A stretch of 64,000 nucleotides of DNA. It comes from Acanthosoma haemorrhoidale (lineage: Eukaryota > Arthropoda > Insecta > Hemiptera > Acanthosomatidae). Of this stretch, positions 56,650 to 64,000 are shown piece after piece. Every line of letters begins with the position of its first letter. The stretch's first letter is position 1. Where the stretch lies: NCBI GenBank assembly GCA_930367205.1, contig OV884009.1, positions 84,403,189 through 84,467,188 of the forward strand, in the 5' to 3' direction. Under the pieces are notes generated by a model. The model worked only from the letters and a program-made list of their open reading frames with translations, searched no databases and was not told where the DNA came from. A program made the translations under genes and the position numbers.

Positions 56650-56905
56650 TCAACTATATTGAGTATATTTTTGAATTTCATTGAACCACATCCGTAGCCT
56701 AGTTGCTGACTTAGAGGTATAAATAACCAGGCTAGATCCCCGACTCCTCCAAGGAGTTTCTTCAGAGGTTGAGTAAGCAATGGGTTCATTCCACCTCGTG
56801 AGGATAAATGAGTAGCTAATTGAATAAAAAAAAGTAGCAAAACTGGTTCAGAAAACTGAATTCAAAACCTATTGCTAACCACACTAGCACCTCAGCACCA
56901 CCTAC
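56650..56905 (-). repeat. SINE-like repeat, copy 2
   Basis: The minus strand begins with a tRNA-like head (GGTGCTAGTGTGGTTAGC, then GGTTTTGAATTC as a weak B box). It then shares the body with 26735-26962 (ACTCATTTATCCTCACGAGG, then AAACTCCTTGG). This copy has the better head. Confidence 0.5.
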
Positions 56906-57159
56906 CAACCGTGGCCAAAACTGTTGTTCGGTCTTACCTCTTTGCGAGGTTTTGTGCTATAGATTTTTTAATGTTATTGCGACGGAAAAATTTAATTTAT
57001 GCTTAACCATGGGAATTAATAGAAACTTCAAATCATAAATAGCTCCTCTGACTTTGAAAATTTTAAAAGCGAAACGGTCCCATTTTTTTGTTGATATATT
57101 CCATAATGTCGTAATTGCATTTAAATCAATACATATCCATTTCAGATCTATTACTTTAG
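56906..57159. other. No gene recognised
   Basis: A short AT-rich interval between the SINE-like repeat and the G+C-rich island. Confidence 0.4.
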
Positions 57160-57800
57160 TTATCTGTCCATTCCGTAGGAGGTCAAATTGCTACGTCGTG
57201 AAGAGCGGTTTTCGTACTACACGGGGTAATTGAAATAGTTATTGTCCCTAATTAGCCCAGGGTCGGCCAAGATGAAATATAGCGGTTACAAGTGGGAAAT
57301 TAACTTGTTTTTAGGACGATTTCACGCACTATGCGTTACGGGTGGGGGGGGGGCGAAGGAAGTTAATAGAGCCGAAATGGAATCAGTTAAGAAGTTAGAG
57401 GAGGAAAGTTTGCGAAAATGTTTGTCGGGGGCTCATATCCGGAATGGCAATGAAGCAAAGTTGGAATTCAGCTAAGGGGGGCGTCTGCCAGGCAGATAAT
57501 TTAAATGACGCCTCGGTAAATTTAGCACCTGGCCGGCAACATATTCTCCCCGCACCCCGATTGAAACAGACTCCGTCGCCGAAATGAAAAAGTTGTCCAA
57601 TCGATCTTGAAAAAGTTCCAGCGGGTTTGCGACAGTTGGGGATACCGGAGGATAGCTGTTTTAGATGAAATCTCACAACTCCGGCAAGACCATCTATTGA
57701 AAGTTTCCGGCGAGAAGTTAAGCTTGCATAAAACCGGCCTTTTGCCCTACTGGCTCACGGATAAAAAGCCATAATTTTCGTCCGAGGATTTACCCTGCTA
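57160..57800. other. G+C- and CpG-rich unique island
   Basis: About 640 bp that differs in composition from its AT-rich surroundings and matches no other part of the window. It contains a 77-codon plus frame (57242-57475) and a 93-codon minus frame (57395-57676) that overlap, so at most one is real. Neither is recognised. It could be an exon, a regulatory element or foreign DNA. Confidence 0.3.
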
Positions 57801-58879
57801 CTTTGCCGTATTCAACAGCCCAAAAACAATATCCCCCTCCCCAACCCTTCTAGTCACTATGAATAATTCATAGCTCCCCAGCAACTAGAATGACGCTTTG
57901 AAGATAAGATGGATTGTTGCGAGAGAAATATCATTTATTTTTCTAGAAAATATATCAGGCTAAATCTACAGATTTTCTGTTCATCAACTCTGATACTCTT
58001 GCAAGTATGAGTGGATTCTCACTTCTCAATCAATAATAGTCTACAAACAAATTGTAATTCCTCAAAAATCTTTTGTAAATTTCTGAAAAAAGTATGCGCG
58101 TAGTAGTTAGTGAACCCTTACATGGGTCAGCAATGATTTTTTAATTTAATGGGACATTCTTATTTAGATTTAAAAAAATATTTAAATATTACTAGTCAAA
58201 AAATGGCATTGCGTCATAACATTTTAGTTTTAGTAAATTTTAGTACAACTGAAATGAAGTTGAACCAATTATGAACTGAACTGTAGTTATGAATAAAGCC
58301 GGGAAAATGACAATGACACTGACTTTTGTACATACAATACATACAATAAAAAACTGATTGCTTGTTAATTGTGTCAATTTTTTAAACATTTATCATTCAT
58401 AACTTTTAAAATATTGGATCTGCAGAATCCTTTAAACAGAAATATCTATTTTCTATTCAGAAAATCATTTATTACATAAAAAAACATTACAATCTTCCCT
58501 AATAAGGCAATAGGTAATTGTAATATTTGAGATATGTTCTTGGCATTTTTAAATTCTATGTTTTTACTGTGGATAAAGCTTTTAACAATCTATGTCAATT
58601 AGCCCCCTCAGTTTTCCTTTATAATCCTCCAAGTAAGTATTGTTCTGGTTAATTACGAAAACATTAAAGCTTTATATTAATTCAATTGGTGTTAATGTCT
58701 ATCCAATGTGTTATATAATAAAAGGAAATGAGAGCTAATTATTTTTCCAGCACAATGCGTACAGATAACGATTACTCCTTCATCCCCATCGACAGGCGTA
58801 GTTTTCGAACCGAGAGTAATTAACGCTGCATGATATGTACCAAATACGTATTAGATATAAAAAAAAAAGTCAGTAATAA
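57801..58879. other. AT-rich DNA, no gene recognised
   Basis: 58470-58530 contains text resembling the LINE 3' end (CAATCTTCCCTAATAAGGCA), too short to assign. Confidence 0.3.
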
Positions 58880-59021
58880 GTTTTTGTGGAGGTAACAGGT
58901 CCTAGGATCAACTAGTTCTATCTTGGCAACTTAATGCCTGTTTGTGATCTGAAAGGGTTGTCAATAGTTCTTCTAGCATCACGATAAGAAGGAGCTCTCA
59001 AGGGGAAAGAAAACTTTCAGG
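58880..59021 (+). repeat. Direct repeat, copy 1
   Basis: This matches 59804-59943 at high identity (shared core CAGGTCCTAGGATCAACTAG and later AAGGGGAAAGAAAACTTTCA). The two copies flank a G+C-rich block and a tandem array. Confidence 0.9.
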
Positions 59022-59349
59022 CTTTTTTTTTTTTCAGCTGTGGTTAAAGTTGGCTTGGTAGGAAACGCTCGACTCCCACCCCTTTTCCTAGGGGTGGGGT
59101 GGAGTTAGCCTAAATCAAACGAGGAGGCCACAAACCAGGTCACTAAACAAACAGGAGGACCGAAGGGCTGAAACTCGGCACAAAGGGTAGCCGCCCACCA
59201 AGGTTCGGTCGAAAGGCCTCTCTATTAGCCCAGTCGATATCCTCCAATCCCCGTACTTTCATACCTTCAATGATATTTGTATGATTCCACCTACCAGGTA
59301 CTTTCTGCGTGTACTGGCTGTAAGCAACCGGTCCAAAAATCATCCTAAA

Positions 59350-59800
59350 ATATTAATATACTATATTGTGGCTATATATAGGAAAGGTTTAGAATTTAAA
59401 CAGTACTACATTAAAGTTGGAACTATTCTGAAGGAAATTGTACCAAACACATGTATAATCATTTTAAAATGATGCAAACAGAAATAAATCATAAGAAATT
59501 AAACTAGCGACTACAACTTCAGTGCTATTTTTGATTTTGATAACGCGATACTAACTTGGAAATTACACAGTGGTACATAAACTTTGGATAATTTTTGAAA
59601 AGCACTAAGCCACATACTTGTGTAAACTGGTAAAATAAGCCTTGCATAATGTAAGTCATCTTAAGAAAAATATTGGTTAACTACCACTTCGGTACAATAT
59701 TTAGTTTTTAATCTTAAAACGCAATGCAAATTCGTAATTTTAACAGCACTTCATTAAATCTAGACCGATCGCTAATATAACTATTCCAAAAACATGTATA
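59350..59800 (+). repeat. Degenerate tandem array, about 165-bp unit
   Basis: Three diverged units are visible. Each has a TTT..ACAGT.GTACATTAAA-like phrase (about 59397, 59562 and 59738) followed about 45 bp later by ACACATGTATAA-like text (about 59449, 59615 and 59791). The spacing is about 165-177 bp. No coding potential is present. Confidence 0.5.
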
Positions 59801-59803
59801 AAC

Positions 59804-59943
59804 GTTTGTAGAGGTAGCAGGTCCTAGGATCAACTAGTTCTATCTTGTAAACTTAATGTCTGTTTGTCAATCAGCAAGGGTTGTCAATAGTTCTTCTAGC
59901 ATCACGATAAGAAGGATCTCTCAAGGGGAAAGAAAACTTTCAG
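59804..59943 (+). repeat. Direct repeat, copy 2
   Basis: This is the partner of 58880-59021, in the same orientation, with changes such as GTAGCAGG for GTAACAGG and GGATCTCTC for GGAGCTCTC. The repeats start about 924 bp apart. Confidence 0.9.
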
Positions 59944-60170
59944 ACCTGTATTATTTTTTTAATTCTGTATTCAATCGTAAAAATGAAATAAGTTATTACC
60001 ACGACAACTATGACAATTTTATTAGATATAAAATATATCTATATTTTTACTTAATAATATGTATCCAAATCAACTAGTGGACCCAAGGATCAAAACCATT
60101 TTTTTACCAACTAAAATTGTTGAACATATGGTTCGACCCTCGTTCAGGCACACTACGTTCGTCTATCGTC

Positions 60171-60524
60171 TGTTGTGATTACTACTGCTGTGAGTACTAC
60201 TGTTGTGAGTACTACTGTTGTGAGTACTACTCCTGTGAGTACTACTGCTGTGAGTACTACTGCTGTGAGTACTACTGTTGTGAGTACTACTGCTGTGAGT
60301 ACTACTGTTGTGAGTACTACTGTTGTGAGTACTACTGTTGTGAGTACTACTGCTGTGAGTACTACTGTTGTGAGTCCTACTGTTGTGAGTACTACTGCTG
60401 TGAGTACTACTGTTGTGAGTACTACTGCTGTGAGTACTACTGTTGTGAGTACTACTGTTGTGAGTACTACTGTTGTGAGTACTACTGTTGTGAGTACTAC
60501 TGTTGTGAGTACTACTGCTGTGAA
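60171..60524 (+). repeat. 15-bp minisatellite, about 23 units
   Basis: The unit is GTGAGTACTACTGYT, with Y alternating irregularly between T and C. There are a few variant units (TCCTGT near 60230, GTCCTAC near 60375, and GATTAC in the first unit). Because 15 is a multiple of 3, frames stay open through the array: one reads the pentapeptide CCEYY, another VSTTV or VSTTA, and the minus strand VVLTT or VVLTA. The open frames at 60117-60572 and on the minus strand therefore follow from the repeat and are not evidence of a gene. Confidence 0.95.
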
Positions 60525-60773
60525 GATAAAAATGAACAAATCGATTTGAAATATGAAAGCTTCCAACTCTAACGTTAACATCTCTTTTTAATTAACCCGT
60601 GGGAAAAGTTCAGTGATTACTATTGAGCTGTTGTGACTTAGCTATTAATTCTTAAGGACATATTAAAAGTTACAGAAAGGCTTTATTTACGTTTTTGAAC
60701 TTAGTATTGTTTCATTTTAACCAGCTTAACAATATTAAGTATTGTACAACATATCTTTAAATTTTTATTACTA

Positions 60774-61705
60774 GGCCCCATCCTCAATAACCTATACACC
60801 GCTGATGTCCCCTCTACTCCCAATATCTTCTTGGCCACATTTGCAGATGGCACTGCAGTCTTGTCATCCCACCCAGACCCCAACATAGCATCCCATAACC
60901 TTCAAAAACACCTTGACGAGATCGAGTATTGGTGCAATCAATGGCGGATGTAAGTTAATGAAGCAAAATGATCCCACATTACCTTCATCCTATGTCGCAA
61001 GTCCTGTCCGCTAGTTTTTTTAAATTATATTCCTCTCCCTGTAACCGAGACAGTAGGGTACTTAGGCTTCCATCTCGACAAACGACTGACCTGGAACCCA
61101 CATACGAGACTAAAAAGACAAGAACTAAACAGACGCTTTGGACAACTGTACAGACTACTTCAAAGGACATCCCATCTCTCAATAGAAAATAAACTACTAA
61201 TCTACAAAGTTATACTTAAACCAATCTGGACATACGGAATAGAGCTATGGGGGACAGCAAAAAAGTCGAACATCAAGCGTATCCAATCCTTTCAATCAAA
61301 AGTCCTGAGAACAATAGTAAATGCCCCTTATTATGTCAGCAACAAAACCCTTCATAACGACCTTAATATACCCTACATTCTAGAACACTTTCCTTACAAG
61401 TTTATGCAATTCCACAGTAGCCTTTCCAACCACCCTAATCCTGTAGCACAGTCTTTGCACTGCGCCACTCATCCCTATATTCCTCCTCGGAGACTGAAAC
61501 GGCAGCGGCCTCGTGACCTGCTATAATTGCGTGACAGTGGGAGTCCTGGCAATGGCCAGTTTCTCCAATCATCTCCTATTGTATGAATGAGCGAGTGAAT
61601 GATGACTGTAAATATGGTATGAATGAGATCATTTATCTGTATTATTATTGCCTTATAAAAGGCAGATTGTAATTATTGCACAATAAAGATTATACTATAT
61701 ATATA
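60774..61705 (+). mobile_element. LINE 3' half, plus strand, RT-dead
   Basis: This begins inside RT (GGCCCCATCCTCAATAACCT) and runs through the catalytic region, the C-terminus (ending at 61524), the 3' UTR and AATAAAG with a TA-rich tail near 61700. The catalytic box reads FADG. TAA at about 60951 and TGA at about 60968 close the frame. These changes are shared with the 47.4-47.6 kb copy. Confidence 0.9.
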
Positions 61706-61810
61706 ATTTTTTATTGAATTTTTACGACCACTATCAAGAAAACATACATACACACAGTCAGGCAAATAGGGAGATAGAAGAAAGTCAATTGTCCGGTACT
61801 TGTCTGAAAG

Positions 61811-61812
61811 TA
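61811..61812. repeat. TA target duplication, left
   Basis: TA precedes the mariner inverted end and recurs at 63296-63297. Confidence 0.85.
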
Positions 61813-62402
61813 AAGGGTGTCCCAGAATTAACTCAAGATTTCAATTTACCACCATTTGTGCAGTAAAGTTCTGGCAACCCTAAAAAAAAACAGCTGACAG
61901 TTAAGGGTTAGTAAACATGGAGCGTTACACGATAGAACAACGTGTCTTTATTGTTGAACATTACCTCAAAAATAATGTTCCAAAATACCAACACTGAAAG
62001 TTTGGGGGCCACAGTTCGAAGATTTCATACACAATATCGTCGGAATAGTGTTTTGACTTAATCAACTGTGAAGAGATTAATTGAAAAATTTAGGGAAACT
62101 GGATCAGATGGAAACACTAAACACACTGGTCGTCCAAAAACAAGCCGTTCAAATGTTAATATCGAAGCAGTGCGTGAGAGTGTTGTTGAAAATCCAGGAA
62201 CATCAATTCGGTGTCGTAAACACAGTTCTTTGTGCCAAAATCGTATGATATTGATATGGCCAATATGTGGTTTCAACAATATGGTGCCACATTCCATACA
62301 GCCCATGAAACAATTCAAATACTGCATGAGACATTTCCAGGTCGTGTACTCTCTCGTTTCGGTGATCAGAATTGGCCCCCTAGATCGTGTGATCGTGTTA
62401 AA

Positions 62403-62407
62403 CACCT
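62403..62407. repeat. Solo-LTR target duplication, left (CACCT)
   Basis: CACCT directly precedes the LTR and recurs at 62976-62980. Joining the two sides restores the transposase text ahead of CTTTAGATTTC. Confidence 0.9.
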
Positions 62408-62975
62408 TGTAGGGACCGCTAACTACATAAGATAAATCACCCTATACTCTATTGCATATATATTACGATAGCATTATTATATTATTAATGCATTATATTA
62501 TATTATTATTTATATATACTATAGCAAAAGTAAAATAACATGAACTAAATGTATTATAAACAAATGTAAATCATTGTTAAAGTGTTAAGCAATAGAAGGC
62601 GGAAGCCAACTAAGTCATAAACGAGAAAGGGTCACCAGCTGGTAGTCATAAACAGCCATAAACTTAACAGAGGGTACTTAAGGCAGGGCTACTGGCCCTG
62701 TTAGTTAGTCTCTTAGTCTCCTCGCGAGTCTCTCGCGACCTTTACTCGTGACGCTTGCTTGGTTTCCGCTCCAACTCTGAAAACTTGACTAATTCTTTAT
62801 GAAACCTCTGTACCTCTTCACTTGAACATAGTGCATTGTCGGAGCACATACCTATCATAAATGGAGTGAGATAGTAACGCCGTCATGGAACGATTGTCCA
62901 TGTTATAAACTCAAACAATCCGCACTTGTCACCAGGGCTAGGGTGATAAGGCACCTCCCTAGTGACGACCCGACA
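62408..62975. repeat. Solo LTR, 568 bp
   Basis: It starts TGTAGGGACCGCTAACTACA and ends GACGACCCGACA, with TG...CA ends and a perfect 5-bp CACCT duplication. No internal retroelement sequence is present, so two LTRs probably recombined after insertion. Its length and start recall BEL/Pao LTRs, but with no coding part the superfamily and strand are uncertain. Confidence 0.85.
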
Positions 62976-62980
62976 CACCT
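62976..62980. repeat. Solo-LTR target duplication, right (CACCT)
   Basis: The partner of 62403-62407. Confidence 0.9.
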
Positions 62981-63297
62981 TTAGATTTCTTTTTATGGGG
63001 TTATTTGAAGTCAAAGGTGTATGTCAACAAGTCCACGTCTACCTGTACATTAAAATAGGAAATTCAAGGCTGCACCAACGAAATTCTACCACGTTTGTGC
63101 CAAATGGTCATCGAAAATTTCGACAAAAGAGTTCGTATGTGCCAGCATAGTCGTGGAGGCCATTTACCCGATGTGTTATTCCGTAAATAACCCTATCCTA
63201 TTTACTTTATGATTCAATAAAAAAACAACAACAAAAATACTAAAAACTGTGTTTTCTATTTAAATCAAATCTTGCGTTAATTCTGGGAAACCCTTTA

Positions 63298-64000
63298 GTA
63301 GGTTCCCCATTGGGCTTGGCATTTATGCTGAAAGTCAGATACTAGTAATTATCTGAAATTTGAATCTTATGAACGGTATTTTTATTTATTGAGTTGAGAA
63401 AACTTTCACTTAATTACAATTGTTCACTCCATATTATTGGAAAATATTTAAATACCTAAAAAAAAAACTCGAATATCAATGACTTACGCTTAAATCATAA
63501 TCATAGATGTTGGTTCTTTCATAATAAAGCGATAAGCACACTGTTAACATAAGATTTCGACATAGAGGAAGGCAGTGGAGAAAACTGGTAACCTACCCAT
63601 GTATGGAAAAAAGTTACAATTACAACTAGGCAACTAATAAATTCATAAAAATAAACACCGTAACACAGTTTATTACTGAGTGTAATATAGTATATTAATG
63701 TTTAGTAATAACATAAAAGTAACAAAAATTTTAATTGATTTATAAATTTACTATAGTTTAGCAGAGCTTGACCAAGCCCGCAGGGAGATACTTACTCAAT
63801 ACTCAATACTCGGTCAAAAAAATAATCTGAAATTTCAATCGTACATTTTACAACACTTCGAGATAAGCTGATTGTGTGTTACAATAAAATAATGGACGAC
63901 GAACCGAACCAGTCTCGTTTCATAAACTTTCTCATTCCTTAGCTAAAATGCTATTGAGGATTCTGTTATTTGTCCATGCTCAAGGACACATGGATGGTTG
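63298..64000. other. AT-rich DNA, no gene recognised
   Basis: Nothing was found beyond AT-rich text up to the window end. Confidence 0.4.

Larger units (their letters stand above)
61917..63190 (+). pseudogene. Mariner-like transposase, broken
   Basis: ATG 61917 begins MERYTIEQRVFIVEHYLKNN. After frame changes the helix-turn-helix part continues (LIEKFRETGSDGNTKHTGRP, VRESVVENPGTSIR). A central deletion near 62215 removes the block with the first catalytic Asp. The text resumes as DMANMWFQQYGATFHTAHET, where the usual FQQDGA Asp is Tyr. After the LTR insertion it goes on TPLDFFLWGYLK-like and ends near CQHSRGGHLPDVLF. With two catalytic acids lost it cannot be active. Confidence 0.88.
61813..63295 (+). 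mobile_element. Mariner-like element split by a solo LTR
   Basis: The left end AAGGGTGTCCCAGAATTAAC, then TCAAGATTT, matches the reverse complement of the right end (AAGGGTTTCCCAGAATTAAC, then GCAAGATTT) with two mismatches. TA flanks both ends. It encodes a transposase of the MERYTIEQRVF type common in arthropods. A 568-bp solo LTR with its own duplication interrupts it. Confidence 0.92.

Noticed and set aside
60171..60524. CRISPR-like array
   Set aside because: The units are contiguous with no spacers, and the window is eukaryotic.
60117..60581. Cys/Tyr-rich or Val/Thr-rich repeat proteins on both strands
   Set aside because: All frames stay open because the DNA repeat unit is 15 bp; there is no sign of selection on one frame.
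62058..62405. Minus-strand 115-codon gene
   Set aside because: It is a shadow of the mariner transposase on the plus strand.

Overview
The window looks like a repeat-dominated stretch of an invertebrate animal genome, most likely an arthropod. It is AT-rich, has no bacterial-style gene packing, and nearly every long open frame belongs to a transposable element of animal type: Ty3/Gypsy LTR elements, a Jockey-like LINE, mariner elements, tRNA-derived SINEs, a small hairpin element and a putative solo LTR. I cannot name the species, and no host gene is secure. Two short candidate exons, near 29.9 kb and 51.8 kb, are the only hints of host coding sequence.

Layout. 3.4-10.8 kb is a decayed plus-strand Gypsy element. 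Its gag is split by a complete minus-strand Gypsy element (4324-8036) with 159-bp LTRs and a 5-bp target duplication. 10.8-11.6 kb is a LINE fragment, and 13.65-16.2 kb is a longer minus-strand copy of the same Jockey-like LINE with open endonuclease and reverse-transcriptase (RT) frames. 17.2-18.3 kb is a decayed mariner with both inverted ends. 18.3-26.7 kb is mostly unrecognised AT-rich DNA with two more LINE pieces. 26.97-28.89 kb is a rearranged minus-strand Gypsy relative. 28.84-29.56 kb is a segment repeated around 33.2-39.3 kb, and that second copy is split by a young plus-strand Gypsy element (33465-38801) with LTR ends, target site and primer site like those of errantiviruses but no env gene. 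40.4-45 kb holds a long inverted repeat, a small MITE and a LINE 3' end. 46.6-49.4 kb is a LINE copy with ORF1 and an internal deletion. 50.3-60 kb has a LINE 3' end, a second and older LINE remnant, a SINE, and a cluster of direct and tandem repeats. 60.17-60.52 kb is a 15-bp minisatellite. 60.77-61.7 kb is a LINE 3' half, and 61.8-63.3 kb is a mariner split by a solo LTR.

How the parts relate. The elements form a relative chronology through nesting. The minus Gypsy at 4.3-8.0 kb is younger than its plus-strand host. The element at 33.5-38.8 kb is younger than the duplicated segment, whose other copy shows the empty site. The solo LTR is younger than the mariner it splits. At least nine LINE pieces come from one family. 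Two of them share the same disabling mutations, including loss of a catalytic Asp of the RT. The most unusual observation is a possible self-priming site in the 4.3-8.0 kb Gypsy element. No tRNA-type primer site follows its 5' LTR. Instead, one base after the LTR lies a 14-nt stretch complementary to the LTR itself.
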